Notes: a model not told the origin generated them from the letters alone. Shown: positions 1-10,502, numbered from the stretch's first letter. The stretch: 64,000 nucleotides of DNA from Tsukamurella pulmonis (GCF_900103175.1 NZ_FNLF01000002.1:2990136-3054135); one strand, 5' to 3'. Made by a program: numbers and translations.

Positions 1-437
1 ACAGCGGGCCGCAGGTACAGGGCGAGGATGAAGGCGAGCACGCCGAGGCTGACGTAGATCAGCTGGCTGATGAACTTGTCGTACGGCGAGCCGGTGGCGC
101 TGATGTCCTCCACCGACGACGCCGAGAGCACCATGATCAGGCCCATCACGGTGAGCACCGCGGTGAGGCCGAGGATCAGGTGGAAGGAGGCCAGCGGCCG
201 GCGCAGCGCCGTCGCCAGCCCCACGACGGCCCCGCGCAGCAGGGAGGCGCCGCCGCGCGCGACGTCCGCACCCGAGCGCGCCGCGGACGCGGCCGCCGCG
301 CCGCGGGCACCCGTGCTCGACGCGCCCGTCTCCTGGGGCTGCGCGTCGAACTCGGCGCTCTCGGGCGCGTTGATGCCGCCGGGCGCGAGATCGGTATCGG
401 TGTCGGAGTCGGTGGCGGCCTTGCCGGCGCGGCTCAC
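1..437 (-). CDS. ftsW: FtsW, cell-division lipid II polymerase/flippase-family protein (5' part, truncated by window edge)
   Basis: Member of the SEDS family that polymerises septal peptidoglycan together with the class B PBP FtsI. Only the first ~145 residues are present. They comprise a long Ala/Gly/Asp-rich cytoplasmic N-terminus (~75 residues), then the first membrane segment (FHLILGLTAVLTVMGLIMVL) followed by the SASSVE motif typical of FtsW, and the start of a second segment (LIYVSLGVLAFILALYL). The chosen GTG at 437 overlaps the murD stop as GTGA, matching the coupling used throughout this operon. Last visible gene of the dcw operon; murG and ftsQ/ftsZ would be expected beyond the left edge. 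Confidence 0.93.
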   Translation of the reverse strand, partial: MSRAGKAATDSDTDTDLAPGGINAPESAEFDAQPQETGASSTGARGAAAASAARSGADVARGGASLLRGAVVGLATALRRPLASFHLILGLTAVLTVMGLIMVLSASSVEDISATGSPYDKFISQLIYVSLGVLAFILALYLRPA

Positions 438-1939
438 GATGCGGCTCCGAGCGCGCGGGCGGACGCGGCGAAGGCGTCGCCGCGGTGCCCGTACGAGGTG
501 AACATGTCGAGCGACGCCGCCGCGGGGGCGAGCAGCACGACGGGAGCCGGGAGCGCAGCGAGCGGGCCCGATGCACCGGAGGGGGCGGCGGCACTGTCGT
601 TCAGTGCGGCTTCGGCGATCCGGGCGGCCTCGACCACGACCGCGGCCATCACCGCATCCGCATCGCCGGACACTCGCACATCGGCTGCACCAGACGTCCC
701 TACAGAACGGCTTGCATCATTAGTCACAGGAGACACAGGAACATCGTCGCCCGAAGACACCCGAACCACGGGGACATCCGGCGCGTGTCGCGCCAATGCG
801 GCGGCGATCTCCTCCCGATCGAGCCCCAACAGGACCGCGCCGGCGAGCCGCGGGGCGACGCGGGCGATCAGCGGGCCCACATCGGCGCCCTTGAGCTGCC
901 CGCCCGCGACCCAGACCACCCGCTCGTGCGCCTCGATCGAGTTCAGTGCCGCGTGCGGGTTGGTGGCCTTGGAGTCGTCGATGTAGGTCACGCCGCGGAC
1001 CGTCGCGACCGGTTCCGCGCGGTGTGCGCCCACCCGGAACGCGCCGAGCGCCTCGCCCGCCTGCGCCGCGCTCACGCCCACGGCCTGCGCGAGCGCGGTC
1101 GCCGCGAGGGCGTCCGCGATGCCGGCGGGCCCGGGCGGCGACACCCGGTCGGCGGGCAGCACCGGATCGCCGGCACCGTCGACGAGCACGCCGTCGCGCA
1201 CCCCGTACTCCCCCGGGCCCGGCTCGCCGGTGGTGAAGCCGACGGTGACCTCCCCGCGCAGGCCCGAGGCGACGGGGTCGTCGAGGCCGATGACGGCCAG
1301 GTCCCCGGCGAGCGCCCGCGCCTTGTCCGCGGTGTACGCGGCCATCGAGCCGTGCCAGTCGAGATGGTCCTCGGCGACGTTGAGCACGACGCCCGCGCGC
1401 GGGCGCACCGACGGGGCCCAGTGCAGCTGGAACGACGAGAGCTCGACCGCGAGGACCCGCGGGTCGGCGGCGTCGCCGATCGCGTCGATCACGGGGCGGC
1501 CGATGTTGCCGCAGGCCACGGCGCGCAGGCCCGCGTGCAGCAGAACGCCCTCGAGCATCTGCGTGGTGGTGGTCTTGCCGTTCGTCCCGGTCACCACGAG
1601 CCAATCGCGGGGCGCACCGAAGACGCCGGCGCGGTCGATCCGCCACGCCAGCTCCACGTCGCCGATCACCTCGACGCCCGCGGCCTCGGCGGCCACGACG
1701 ACGGGGGCGGTGGGCCGGAAGCCGGGCGCGACGACGACCAGCGCGTACCCGGACGGGTCGTGCCCGTCGAGGTCCGCGACGGTGATGCCCGGCACCTCCG
1801 CGGCGATCTTCTCCCGCGCCGCGGGCTTGCCGTCGGCGACGGTGACCGTGGCCCCGAGCCGCAGCAGGGCCCGCGCGACCGCGGGACCCGTCACGCCGCC
1901 ACCGGCGACCAGGACGGCGGTACCGGGGCCGGGGAGCAT
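434..1939 (-). CDS. murD: UDP-N-acetylmuramoyl-L-alanine--D-glutamate ligase MurD
   Basis: Cytoplasmic Mur ligase adding D-Glu to UDP-MurNAc-L-Ala. The 501-residue product shows an N-terminal Rossmann-like segment (VLVAGGGVTGPAVARAL), the ATP loop VVTGTNGKTTTTQML, the central-domain NVAEDHLDWHGS motif and the C-terminal DDSKATNPHA and LLAPAAASLDMF motifs. The ATG at 1939 shares one base with the mraY stop (TGATG). One oddity: around residues 394-422, between the conserved PDVPVVRV and GDADAVM stretches, there are ~28 extra codons with unusually many A/T-ending triplets. This makes the protein longer than typical MurD (~440-490). Confidence 0.96.
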   Translation of the reverse strand: MLPGPGTAVLVAGGGVTGPAVARALLRLGATVTVADGKPAAREKIAAEVPGITVADLDGHDPSGYALVVVAPGFRPTAPVVVAAEAAGVEVIGDVELAWRIDRAGVFGAPRDWLVVTGTNGKTTTTQMLEGVLLHAGLRAVACGNIGRPVIDAIGDAADPRVLAVELSSFQLHWAPSVRPRAGVVLNVAEDHLDWHGSMAAYTADKARALAGDLAVIGLDDPVASGLRGEVTVGFTTGEPGPGEYGVRDGVLVDGAGDPVLPADRVSPPGPAGIADALAATALAQAVGVSAAQAGEALGAFRVGAHRAEPVATVRGVTYIDDSKATNPHAALNSIEAHERVVWVAGGQLKGADVGPLIARVAPRLAGAVLLGLDREEIAAALARHAPDVPVVRVSSGDDVPVSPVTNDASRSVGTSGAADVRVSGDADAVMAAVVVEAARIAEAALNDSAAAPSGASGPLAALPAPVVLLAPAAASLDMFTSYGHRGDAFAASARALGAAS

Positions 1940-3018
1940 CAGCCGACCGCGCCGGAGCCGAGGAACTCGGCGTAGAACAGCACCAGGCCCAGGCCGCAGG
2001 CGATCGCGGTGAGCAGCCAGAACCGGATGATCACCGTGGTTTCGGCCCACCCGGAGAGCTCGAAGTGGTGATGGAAGGGCGCCATGCGGAAGACGCGGCG
2101 GCCCGTCGAGCGGAAGACCGCGATCTGGATGACGACCGAGACCATCTCGGCGACGAACAGTGCGCCGAGCACGACGGCGAGCAGCTCGGTGCGGGTGGTG
2201 ATGGACAGCCCGGCGAGCAGGCCGCCGAGCATGAGCGAGCCGGTATCGCCCATGAAGATCTTGGCGGGCGCCGCGTTCCACCACAGGAAGCCGAGGCAGG
2301 CGCCGCCCGCGGCCACCGCGATGAGCGCGAGGTCGAGCGGGTCGCGCACGTCGTAGCAGCCGGCGACCTGCTTGGTCTCGCAGGCGTAGCGGAACTGCCA
2401 GAAGCTGATGAGCACGTAGCTGCCCAGCACCATCGCCATCGAGCCGGCGGCGAGGCCGTCGAGGCCGTCGGTGAAGTTCACCGCGTTCGACCAGGCCGAG
2501 ACGACGAACCAGCAGAAGATGACGAAGACGATCGCGCCCATCGAGATGGTGTTGATGTCGCGCGTGTAGCTGAGGAACTCGCTGGCCGGTCGCACGCCGT
2601 TCGCGTTGGGGAACTGCAGCGCCAGCACGCCGAAGATCAGCGCGGCCACGGTCTGGCCCACGGTCTTGGCGGTCTTGTTCAGGCCGAGGTTGCGCTGCTT
2701 GCGGACCTTGATGAAGTCGTCGAGGAAGCCGACGATCGCGAGCGAGGTCGCCAGGCCGAGCACCAGCAGGCCGGAGGCGCTGGGGCCGGGGCCGGAGTTC
2801 CAGCCGAGCAGGTGCGCACCGAGGTAGCCGGCCCACAGGGCGACGATGATCGCGACGCCGCCCATCGACGGGGTGCCGCGCTTCTTCTGGTGGCTCTGCG
2901 GCCCTTCGACGCGGATCTCCTGACCGAAGCCCTGCCGGGAGAAGACCCGGATCAGGACGGGTGTGAGCAGGATCGCCACGGCCAGCGAGATGCCGCCCGC
3001 GAACAGGATCTGGATCAC
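1939..3018 (-). CDS. mraY: Phospho-N-acetylmuramoyl-pentapeptide transferase MraY
   Basis: Integral membrane enzyme transferring phospho-MurNAc-pentapeptide from UDP to undecaprenyl phosphate, forming lipid I. The 359-residue product is of normal length with about ten hydrophobic segments. Diagnostic motifs are present: PSMGGVAI near the N-terminus, the FLDDFIKV aspartate motif, [18 protein letters not shown] and the histidine-rich APFHHHFE loop. It starts with GTG at 3018, overlapping the murF stop as GTGA, and runs into murD with a 1-nt overlap, so translation is probably coupled along murF-mraY-murD. Confidence 0.97.
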   Translation of the reverse strand: MIQILFAGGISLAVAILLTPVLIRVFSRQGFGQEIRVEGPQSHQKKRGTPSMGGVAIIVALWAGYLGAHLLGWNSGPGPSASGLLVLGLATSLAIVGFLDDFIKVRKQRNLGLNKTAKTVGQTVAALIFGVLALQFPNANGVRPASEFLSYTRDINTISMGAIVFVIFCWFVVSAWSNAVNFTDGLDGLAAGSMAMVLGSYVLISFWQFRYACETKQVAGCYDVRDPLDLALIAVAAGGACLGFLWWNAAPAKIFMGDTGSLMLGGLLAGLSITTRTELLAVVLGALFVAEMVSVVIQIAVFRSTGRRVFRMAPFHHHFELSGWAETTVIIRFWLLTAIACGLGLVLFYAEFLGSGAVG

Positions 3019-4541
3019 TTCGGTGACTCCCCGTTCTCGTTATCGGTACGCGGGCCGACCGTGCCCAGGTGCTCGGCGACCTCCCACATCTTCTCGGACT
3101 TGGACGCCTTGACCAAAACGAGGTCGCCCGGGGCCAGCTCGTCGCGCAGCCGCTGCACGGCCTCCTCGCGGGTGTCGACGCGCACCGCCTCGCTGCCCCA
3201 CGACCCCTCCATCACGGCGCCCTGCCACAGCGCGTGCACCGCGCGGGAAGTGCCGACGCAGATCGTGGAGGTGATGTCGAGCCGCACCAGGAACCGTCCG
3301 AGCCGGTCGTGTTCGAGGATCGAGTCCTCGCCGAGCTCGCCCATCTCGCCGAGCACCGCGAAGGTGCGGCGTCGTTCCCGGCGGGGCAGCCGCTCCCCCG
3401 CCTCGTCGTGCTCGGACATGAGCACGAGGCTGCGGAGCGCGGCCCGCATCGCGTCGGGGTTGGCGTTGTAGGTGTCGTTGACCACGGTGACGCCCTCGTC
3501 GGTGGTGAAGACGTCCATCCGGCGCGGCGAGGCCGCTCCCGCGCCCGAAAGCGCGTCCGCGACCTGCTCGACGCTCGCGCCGCACTCGAGGCCGACGGCC
3601 GCAGCGGCCAATGCGTTGTGCACCTGGTGTTCGCCGTGCACCTTGAGCGCGACCGGGGCCGAGCCCGCCGGGCTGCGCAGGGTGAACGCGGCGCGGGCCC
3701 GCGCGTCGATGCGCACGTCCGTCGCGGCGATCTCCGCCTCACCGGTCCCGTAGAAGACCACGCGGGCGCCGGTCCGCGACGCCATCGCCGCGACCGCGGC
3801 GTCGTCGGCGTTGAGCACGGCGACGCCGTCCGCGGGCAGCGCCTCGACGAGCTCGCCCTTGGCCCGGGCGATCGCCTCGCGCGAGCCGAACTCGCCCAGG
3901 TGCGCGGTGCCCACGTTGAGCTCGACGCCGATCCGCGGCGGAGCCACCTTCGCCAGCGCGGCGATGTGCCCCTCGCCGCGGGCCGACATCTCCAGCACCA
4001 GGAACTTCGTGGACGCGGTGGCGCGCAGCGCCGTCCAGGGGTGGCCGATCTCGTTGTTGAAGGAGCCCGGCGGCGCGACGGTCTCGCCGAGCGGCCGCAG
4101 CACCGCCGCGATGAGGTCCTTGGTCGACGTCTTGCCCGCGGAACCGGTCACGCCGACGACGGTCAGCCCGTCGGCGGCGAGGGCCTTCGTGCAGTGCGCG
4201 GCCAGCTCGCCCAGGGCCCGCAGCACCGCGGCGCCGGCGCCGTCGGAGTCGTTCTCCAACGCCATCACGCGGTTGTCGGTCTCGCCCGAGACGGGCACCA
4301 CGATCGCCGGGACACCGACGGGGCGGGCGCCGAGCACGGCGACCGCGCCCTTCTCGATCGCCGTGGCGGCGAAGTCGTGGCCGTCGACGCGCGCGCCGGG
4401 CAGCGCCAGGAACAGGCCGCCGGGGCCGATCTCGCGCGAATCGAATTCGACGGTGCCGGTGACCCGCGCCTCGGGGTCGGGCACGTCGTGCAGTGTGCCG
4501 CCGACGATCTCGGCGACCTCGCGCAGGGTGAGCTCGATCAT
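3015..4541 (-). CDS. murF: UDP-N-acetylmuramoyl-tripeptide--D-alanyl-D-alanine ligase MurF
   Basis: Cytoplasmic ligase adding D-Ala-D-Ala to UDP-MurNAc-tripeptide. The 508-residue product begins [15 protein letters not shown] and has the Mur ligase P-loop [15 protein letters not shown], the central FNNEIGHP and [12 protein letters not shown] motifs, and the C-terminal [11 protein letters not shown] motif that marks MurF. The ATG at 4541 overlaps the murE stop (ATGA). The reading frame stays open far upstream through murE, but that extension is Arg/Gly-rich shadow sequence, so the ATG is the sensible start. Confidence 0.97.
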   Translation of the reverse strand: MIELTLREVAEIVGGTLHDVPDPEARVTGTVEFDSREIGPGGLFLALPGARVDGHDFAATAIEKGAVAVLGARPVGVPAIVVPVSGETDNRVMALENDSDGAGAAVLRALGELAAHCTKALAADGLTVVGVTGSAGKTSTKDLIAAVLRPLGETVAPPGSFNNEIGHPWTALRATASTKFLVLEMSARGEGHIAALAKVAPPRIGVELNVGTAHLGEFGSREAIARAKGELVEALPADGVAVLNADDAAVAAMASRTGARVVFYGTGEAEIAATDVRIDARARAAFTLRSPAGSAPVALKVHGEHQVHNALAAAAVGLECGASVEQVADALSGAGAASPRRMDVFTTDEGVTVVNDTYNANPDAMRAALRSLVLMSEHDEAGERLPRRERRRTFAVLGEMGELGEDSILEHDRLGRFLVRLDITSTICVGTSRAVHALWQGAVMEGSWGSEAVRVDTREEAVQRLRDELAPGDLVLVKASKSEKMWEVAEHLGTVGPRTDNENGESPK

Positions 4542-6094
4542 GCGCCGGCCTCCCCTGCGGCGCGCGCCTCGAGCGCCGCCGCGACCTCGTCGCGGTCGTC
4601 GAAGGGGTGCTTGACGCCGTGGATCTCCTGGCCGGCCTCGTGGCCCTTGCCCGCGACGAGCACGACGTCGCCGGTGCGGGCCCAGTCGATCGCCTCGGCG
4701 ATCGCGGCGCGGCGGTCGCCGACCTCCCGGATCTCGCCGCCGCCCGCGACGGCGCGGGCGCCCGCGACCACGGCGGCGCGGATCGCGGCCGGGTCCTCGG
4801 TACGCGGGTTGTCGTCGGTGACGATGACGAGCTCGGCGGCGCGCGCCGCGGCCTCGCCCATGAGCGGGCGCTTGCCGCGGTCGCGGTCGCCGCCCGCGCC
4901 CACGACGACGGCGATGCGGCCGGCCGTCTGGCCGCGCAGCGTCGCGATCACCGCGTCCAGCGCGGCGGGCTTGTGCGCGTAGTCCACGACGGCGAGGAAG
5001 TCCTGACCGCGGTCGATCCGCTGCACCCGGCCGGGCACCGCGACGGCGCCGATACCGCGCGCGGCGTCGGCGAGCGGGACGCCCGCCTCGTGCGCGATGA
5101 CCAGGGCCAGCGCGGCGTTGGCGACGTTGTAGGCGCCGGGCAGGCCGACCACGGCGGAGAAGGTCTGCCCGTCCGGGCCGCTCAGCGTGAACCGCTGGGT
5201 GCCGTCCGAATGCGCGGCGACCTCGCCGGCGGTCCAGTCGGCGGGACCGGCGGTGGCGACGGTGACCAGCGGCAGCTCGGCCGCGCGGCGCAGCTCCGCC
5301 ATGCGCTGGCCCCACTCGTCGTCGACGCAGATCACTGCGCGGTCGCACGCCTCGGGACCGATGAAGAGCAGCGACTTCGCGGCGAAGTAGTCCTCCATCG
5401 TGGGGTGGTAGTCGAGGTGGTCCTGGCTCAGGTTGGTGAAGCCGCCGACCGCGAACCGGCTGCCGCCCGTCCGGTTCTGGTCCAGGGCGTGCGAGCTCAC
5501 CTCCATCACGGCGGCGGTGACGCCGCGCTCGACCATGGACGCGAACAGGCCCTGCAGGGCGGTGCCCTCGGGGGTGGTGAGCGTGGTCGGGACGTCGACC
5601 CCGGCGATGCGGGTGCCGACGGTGCCGATCAGGCCCGTCGGGTTGCCGCCCGCGGCGAGCGCCGCCTCGACCAGGTAACTGGTGGTGGTCTTGCCCGAGG
5701 TGCCGGTGATGCCGACGAGCGTCATCCGGCTCGACGGTGCGCCGTACACGACGGCCGCGACGGGGCCCAGCACCGAGCGCGGGTCGCCGTGCAGCAGGAC
5801 GGGCACGTCGAGGCCGTCCTCGGCGAGGAGGGCGGCACCGTCGGCGTCGGTGAGGACCGCGACGGCCCCCGCCTCGATCGCCCCGGCGGCGAAGCGCGCG
5901 CCGTGGGTGGCGGTGCCGGGCACGGCGCAGAACAGGTCGCCGGCGCGCGCCTCCTGGGCGCGCACGGTGGCACCGGTCAGCCGCAGCTCGCCGGCGTCGG
6001 CACCGGCGAGGGTGACGCCCGCGACCTGCGCCACGACCTCGGCCGGTGTCGCTCCGCGGGGGTGGGCGGGACGTGTGAGAGTCGATTCGGGCAC
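4538..6094 (-). CDS. murE: UDP-N-acetylmuramoyl-L-alanyl-D-glutamate--2,6-diaminopimelate ligase MurE
   Basis: Cytoplasmic ligase adding the third stem-peptide residue. The 518-residue product has the P-loop GITGTSGKTTTSYLV, a NLSQDHLDYHPTMEDYF motif and the C-terminal TDDNPRTEDP. The DNPR tetrad marks meso-diaminopimelate rather than L-lysine specificity, as expected for the Mycobacteriales. It starts at GTG 6094, 24 nt after ftsI; this is the only sizeable gap inside the mur part of the operon. Confidence 0.97.
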   Translation of the reverse strand: MPESTLTRPAHPRGATPAEVVAQVAGVTLAGADAGELRLTGATVRAQEARAGDLFCAVPGTATHGARFAAGAIEAGAVAVLTDADGAALLAEDGLDVPVLLHGDPRSVLGPVAAVVYGAPSSRMTLVGITGTSGKTTTSYLVEAALAAGGNPTGLIGTVGTRIAGVDVPTTLTTPEGTALQGLFASMVERGVTAAVMEVSSHALDQNRTGGSRFAVGGFTNLSQDHLDYHPTMEDYFAAKSLLFIGPEACDRAVICVDDEWGQRMAELRRAAELPLVTVATAGPADWTAGEVAAHSDGTQRFTLSGPDGQTFSAVVGLPGAYNVANAALALVIAHEAGVPLADAARGIGAVAVPGRVQRIDRGQDFLAVVDYAHKPAALDAVIATLRGQTAGRIAVVVGAGGDRDRGKRPLMGEAAARAAELVIVTDDNPRTEDPAAIRAAVVAGARAVAGGGEIREVGDRRAAIAEAIDWARTGDVVLVAGKGHEAGQEIHGVKHPFDDRDEVAAALEARAAGEAGA

Positions 6095-6118
6095 CGGTAG
6101 ATCCTACCCGTCGGTTAA

Positions 6119-8083
6119 CTACTTCCCGGCCACCAGCGTCAACGGCCTCGACGGCGGCGAGAGCGGGACGCCGTACTTCTGCAGGAGGAAGGACGCGATG
6201 TCGTGGAACAGGGGTGCCGCGGACTGCCCGCCCGTGCCGTCGGAGCTGCGGGTGGGGGCGTCCATCATCAGGCCGATGACGAACCGCGGATCGTTCGTGG
6301 GCGCGACGCCCGCGAAGGTGATGTTGTACTGCGAGTTCGAGTAGGCCTTGGTCACCGGGTCCACCTGCTGCGCAGTGCCGGTCTTGCCGCTGATCTGGTA
6401 GCCCTCGACGGCGCCGGGCGCACCGGTGCCCTGCTGGTAGCCCATCGGATCGCGCTGCAGGGCCGCACGGAACATGTCGAGCACGGTGCGGGCGGTCTCG
6501 GGGCTCATCACGCGGACGGGCTCGGCGCCGGACGCGGGGTTGGCGGCGCCGTCGACCTCCTTGATGATGCGCGGGGGGATCCGGACCCCGTCGTTGGCGA
6601 GCGCCTGGTACATGCCGGCCATCTGCAGCACCGTCATCGACAGGCCCTGGCCGATCGGCAGGTTGGCGAAGGTGCCGCCGGACCACTGGTTGCGCGGGGG
6701 GACGTTGCCGCCGGACTCGCCCGGCAGGCCCACGGCGGTGGCCTTGCCGAGGCCGAAGCGGTCGACGTAATCGGCGAAGGCGTCCTCGCCGACGCGCTGC
6801 GCGAGCATCAGCGTGCCCACGTTGGAGGACTTACCGAAGACGCCGGTGGTGGTGTACGGCTCGGTGCCGTGCGCCCACGCGTCCTTGACGGTGACGCCGG
6901 ACATGCGGATCTGGCCCGGGACCTGCAGCACCTCATCGGGCTTGGTCTTGCCCTCGTCGATCGCGGCCACGGCCGTGATGAGCTTGTTCACCGAGCCGGG
7001 CTCGAAGGGCGTGGTGACCGCGAGGTTGCCGGTGCGCGCAGAGTCCGGCTGGTTGTTCATGCCGAGCGACGGGTTGAAGGTGTTGTCGACGCCCATCGCC
7101 ATCACCTGGCCGGTCTTCGCGTCGAGGACCACGGCCTGCACGCTCTTGGCGCCGGACTTGGCCTTCGCCTGCGCGACGGCCTGCTGGACGAAGAACTGCA
7201 CGTCGTTGTCGAGAGTGAGCACCACCCGCGCGCCGTCGGCGGCGGGATGGATGTCGCGGGTGCTGCCGGGGATGATCGCACCGTCGGAGCCGCGGTCGTA
7301 GGTGCGCGAGCCGTCGCTACCGGCCAGGATCGAGTCGAGCGAGGACTCGAGTCCGATCAGGCCCTGCCCCTCGAATCCGGTGGTGCCCACGATGTTCGCG
7401 GCGAGCGATCCGCCGGGGTAGTTGCGGATCGACTGCCGCTCGGCGCCGACCTCGTCGTACTCGTCGGTGATCGCCGACGCCTTGGCCGGGTCGACGCCGC
7501 GGGCCAGGTAGACGAAGGTGTCGTTGCTGCGCATCTGCTCGAGCAGCTTGTCCTCGCTGACGGAGTCGCCGAGGACCGAGACGATCTTCTTGGCGATCTC
7601 CTGCAGCCGGTCGTCGACGCCGACGGGCTCGACTCCCTTCGCGGCGTCGCCGCCCTCCTTGACGAGTTCGACGTCCTTGTCGTACTTCTCCTGGATCTGC
7701 TTACGCACCGCGACGGGCTGCAGGGTCAGCGACTTGGCCTCCATCGTGAAGGCGATCGGCTGCCCGGCGCGGTCGGTGATCGAGCCGCGGACCGCCGGCA
7801 GTACTTCCTTGACCTGGCGCTGGCTCTCGGCCTTCGCGGAGAGGGAGGGCGCCTGCACGAACTGGACCACGCCGAGCCACACGGCGATGACGGCGAAGAC
7901 CGCCACGATCACCCAGCCGCCGACGCGGGCACGACCGTTGAAGGCGGCGGACGCCTCGGGGGCGCGACCGCCCTTGACCCGGGCGCGCGCGGACTGGGGC
8001 CCGGGCTTGGGAGCGGGCGTGCGCGGTGCGCCGGAGCGGGCGGTGGGCCGGGTCTTCGTCGGCGGGCGCTGGGCGCGGGTCAC
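6119..8083 (-). CDS. ftsI: Division-specific class B penicillin-binding protein FtsI/PBP2B
   Basis: Septal DD-transpeptidase crosslinking peptidoglycan with FtsW. The 654-residue product has a Pro/Arg-rich cytoplasmic tail (~50 residues), one membrane anchor (WVIVAVFAVIAVWLGVVQFV), a pedestal domain beginning with the conserved RGSITDRAGQPIA box, and the transpeptidase domain. All three active-site motifs are visible: PGSVNK (SxxK nucleophile), KSSN (SxN) and GKTGTA (KTG). Start GTG 8083 overlaps the preceding ftsL-like stop (GTGA). It is the counterpart of M. tuberculosis pbpB. Confidence 0.96.
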   Translation of the reverse strand: MTRAQRPPTKTRPTARSGAPRTPAPKPGPQSARARVKGGRAPEASAAFNGRARVGGWVIVAVFAVIAVWLGVVQFVQAPSLSAKAESQRQVKEVLPAVRGSITDRAGQPIAFTMEAKSLTLQPVAVRKQIQEKYDKDVELVKEGGDAAKGVEPVGVDDRLQEIAKKIVSVLGDSVSEDKLLEQMRSNDTFVYLARGVDPAKASAITDEYDEVGAERQSIRNYPGGSLAANIVGTTGFEGQGLIGLESSLDSILAGSDGSRTYDRGSDGAIIPGSTRDIHPAADGARVVLTLDNDVQFFVQQAVAQAKAKSGAKSVQAVVLDAKTGQVMAMGVDNTFNPSLGMNNQPDSARTGNLAVTTPFEPGSVNKLITAVAAIDEGKTKPDEVLQVPGQIRMSGVTVKDAWAHGTEPYTTTGVFGKSSNVGTLMLAQRVGEDAFADYVDRFGLGKATAVGLPGESGGNVPPRNQWSGGTFANLPIGQGLSMTVLQMAGMYQALANDGVRIPPRIIKEVDGAANPASGAEPVRVMSPETARTVLDMFRAALQRDPMGYQQGTGAPGAVEGYQISGKTGTAQQVDPVTKAYSNSQYNITFAGVAPTNDPRFVIGLMMDAPTRSSDGTGGQSAAPLFHDIASFLLQKYGVPLSPPSRPLTLVAGK

Positions 8084-8910
8084 CGGGGCGTCCCCTGGGC
8101 CGGCGTCTGGGGCGCCGGGCTCGGAGCGGGACTCTGCGCGGCCGGCGACGGTGCGGTCGTCGGCGCGTTCACGACGGTCGGGCTGCCGGGGTTCATGGTG
8201 ACCAATTGTTCCCCGCCCGCAGGCGCGGGCCCGGAATTCCCGGCGACCGGCGTGCCGGATCCGTTGGAGGTGGCGCCGCTCGGATCGCCCGTGCGCGGCG
8301 CCGGCGGGTTCAGCGCGGGCTTGGCGGCCCCGGTCGCGGGCTCGGGCTTACCGACGACGACGACCTTGCCGCCCTCCTTGCCGACGAGGACCGGGACGGT
8401 GCCGGCGGGGATCATGCCGAGAGCGGTCGCCCGCTCGGCGAGGCCGGGGGCGCTCTCCCCCGACTTCACGTCGCGCTCGAGCGCCGCCTTCTTCTCCGCG
8501 AGCGCGGTGTTGGCGGCCTCGCGGCGGGTCAACTCGTAGGAGTTCTCGGCGCTGCCCGTCGACAACCACAGCGTCATGCCCAGCCCGGCGCACACCAGGG
8601 CGATCAGGGTCAGCACGAACGGGACCCGGCGCACCACGGCGCGCGGGCGCGGCAGCCGCGCCATGAGCCCGGCGGACTCGGCGCCGTCGCGGTGCCGGCG
8701 CAGGGCGCGCTCGGCCGGGGTCTCGCGCAGGGTGCCGCCGGAGGCGAGCACGGCCCGCTGCTGCTCGAGCCGCTTCTGGCGGCGGTCGAGGGCCCGCTGG
8801 GCGGAGCTCGACCGGGGCCGGGAGGTGTCGCGGTCGTCGCGGCGCGCGGGAGCCCGCCGGGTCCGGGTGTCCGGGTTCGACGGTGCCTGGGTCGCGTTCG
8901 GTGCGGTCAT
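8080..8910 (-). CDS. FtsL-like divisome membrane protein
   Basis: Occupies the ftsL position between rsmH and ftsI, as in M. tuberculosis Rv2164c. The 276-residue product has an Arg/Pro-rich cytoplasmic N-terminus (~95 residues), a single membrane helix ([21 protein letters not shown]), then a predicted coiled coil ([21 protein letters not shown]) typical of FtsL/DivIC proteins. A ~120-residue Gly/Pro/Ala-rich low-complexity C-terminal tail follows and is longer than in most FtsL. ATG 8910 overlaps the rsmH stop (ATGA). FtsL sequences diverge strongly, so the assignment rests on topology, coiled coil and operon position. Confidence 0.8.
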   Translation of the reverse strand: MTAPNATQAPSNPDTRTRRAPARRDDRDTSRPRSSSAQRALDRRQKRLEQQRAVLASGGTLRETPAERALRRHRDGAESAGLMARLPRPRAVVRRVPFVLTLIALVCAGLGMTLWLSTGSAENSYELTRREAANTALAEKKAALERDVKSGESAPGLAERATALGMIPAGTVPVLVGKEGGKVVVVGKPEPATGAAKPALNPPAPRTGDPSGATSNGSGTPVAGNSGPAPAGGEQLVTMNPGSPTVVNAPTTAPSPAAQSPAPSPAPQTPAQGTPR

Positions 8911-9914
8911 CGCGCGCTCCTCGTGCTGCGGGTCCGGTCGGTGGGGGTCTCGAGGCGGCGGGCCGCGCGCATCCGCACGGGCGCCGCACGCTGGTTCTCG
9001 GCGATCTCGTCGTCGGTGGCGCGCTCGGCGCCGCGGGTGAGCAGTTCGAAGGTCGCGCCGGTGCCGGGCAGGTCGACGGGGAGCCCGGCGGGGGTGCTCG
9101 AGCGCGTGCGCTCTGCGAGCGCGGCCTTGACGATCCGGTCCTCGAGCGATTGGTAGCTCAGGAAGACGATGCGTCCGTCCGGGGCGAGCGCGTCGAGGCC
9201 CTGCGGAACCGCGGCCTCCAGCGAGGCGAGCTCGGCGTTGACCTCGATGCGCAGGGCCTGGAAGGTCCTCTTGGCCGGATGCCCGCCGGTGCGGCGCGCG
9301 GGCGCGGGGATCGTGGCGTAGAGCAGCTCCACGAGGCGGCCGCTGGTGGTGAACGGCTCCTTCTCGCGCTCCTTGAGCACCGCGGAGGCGATCTTGCCCG
9401 CGAACCGCTCGTCGCCGTAGCGCTGCAGGATCCGCGCGAGCTCGCCGTGCGAGTAGGTGTTGAGCACGTCGGCCGCGGTGAGCGGGTCCTCCGCGTTCAT
9501 GCGCATGTCGAGCGGGGCGTCGACGGAGTAGGCGAAGCCCCGTTCGGGGCGGTCGAGCTGCATCGACGACACCCCGAGGTCGAACAGGATCGCGTCCACG
9601 CCGGGTCCGCCGGAGGACAGCGAGAGCCCCAGATCGTCGAGGGCGTCGGCCATCCCGTCGTAGCGGGTGTGTACCGGGATGAAGCGATCGCCGAAGCGGG
9701 CCAGCCGCTCCCCCGCGATCGCATGGGCGTCGGTGTCGCGGTCGAGGCCGACGACGCGTGCCTGCGGGAAGGATTCGAGGATGAGCTCGGAGTGTCCGCC
9801 GGCGCCGAGCGTCGCGTCCACGTAGACGGCACCGTCGTGCTGCAGGGCCGGGGCGAGGAGCTCACGCACGCGGGTCGCGAGGACCGGCACGTGGCCGAAG
9901 AACTCGTCGGACAT
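8907..9914 (-). CDS. rsmH: 16S rRNA (cytosine(1402)-N(4))-methyltransferase RsmH
   Basis: SAM-dependent enzyme methylating N4 of C1402 in the ribosomal P site. The 335-residue product begins [16 protein letters not shown] and carries the SAM-binding [11 protein letters not shown] loop, the [11 protein letters not shown] motif and a conserved C-terminal [13 protein letters not shown] chose ATG 9914 because GGAGGA precedes it by a few bases; an in-frame GTG at 9932 lacks this signal. First enzyme gene after mraZ in the dcw operon. Confidence 0.96.
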   Translation of the reverse strand: MSDEFFGHVPVLATRVRELLAPALQHDGAVYVDATLGAGGHSELILESFPQARVVGLDRDTDAHAIAGERLARFGDRFIPVHTRYDGMADALDDLGLSLSSGGPGVDAILFDLGVSSMQLDRPERGFAYSVDAPLDMRMNAEDPLTAADVLNTYSHGELARILQRYGDERFAGKIASAVLKEREKEPFTTSGRLVELLYATIPAPARRTGGHPAKRTFQALRIEVNAELASLEAAVPQGLDALAPDGRIVFLSYQSLEDRIVKAALAERTRSSTPAGLPVDLPGTGATFELLTRGAERATDDEIAENQRAAPVRMRAARRLETPTDRTRSTRSAR

Positions 9915-10070
9915 GACTCCTCCAGGGCACACGGTGACGTTGAAGATGGATTCGTGGCGGATGGAGCGGGGTCCCCGCCCGAGCCGTACCTGGCGTTGGG
10001 GAAGTACGTCAGGGCCGGTTCGGGCGCAGGCCTCGGTCCACCTCGACCGGGCCGCGCGCGAGCGCGGTTG

Positions 10071-10502
10071 TCAGAAGATCGCCTTGAGCGATTCGGACTG
10101 CGGCTGTGCGTAGTCGTCTTCGTGCTGTGCCTGGTAGTGCTCCCACGCCTCCGCGTCCCAGATCTCCAGGAACCTCCGCGATCCGACCACCACGCATTCC
10201 TTGGTCAGGCCTGCGTAGCGGCGGTGATCGGCCGAGAGCGAGATCCGACCCTGGGAGTCGGGACGCTGGTCGTCCGAGCTGGCGAAGAAGTTGCGGTAGA
10301 AGGCGCGCCCCGCCGGGTCGGTCCATTCAATGGCATCCGCCTTCTCGGCGATGCGCTCGAACTCCGCCTTCGGGTACACCGTGAGGCTTCGATCCTGTCC
10401 TTTCGTGATCGTCAGCCCTCCCGCCAGTTCCTCGCGGTACTTCGCGGGGAGGGTGAGCCGTCCCTTGTCATCGAGTTTCGGCGTGTAGGTACCCGTGAAC
10501 AT
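10071..10502 (-). CDS. mraZ: Transcriptional regulator MraZ
   Basis: Ring-forming AbrB-fold repressor/regulator of the division and cell-wall operon it heads. The 143-residue product has the canonical start [19 protein letters not shown] and the two tandem MraZ half-domains; a second loop reads [13 protein letters not shown]. The ATG at 10502 is preceded by GGGAGGTGA at good spacing; an upstream in-frame start at 10538 would add 12 unrelated residues. A ~155-nt gap separates it from rsmH. Probably autoregulated through the repeat array at 10581-10614. Confidence 0.96.
   Translation of the reverse strand: MFTGTYTPKLDDKGRLTLPAKYREELAGGLTITKGQDRSLTVYPKAEFERIAEKADAIEWTDPAGRAFYRNFFASSDDQRPDSQGRISLSADHRRYAGLTKECVVVGSRRFLEIWDAEAWEHYQAQHEDDYAQPQSESLKAIF

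Noticed and set aside
434-2836. 800-codon minus-strand frame appearing to fuse murD to upstream sequence
   Set aside because: The N-terminal 300 codons are an out-of-frame shadow of mraY; murD starts at ATG 1939.
3015-6686. 1223-codon frame suggesting a MurE-MurF fusion
   Set aside because: Upstream of 4541 the frame is Arg-rich shadow; the true murE uses another frame with all motifs.
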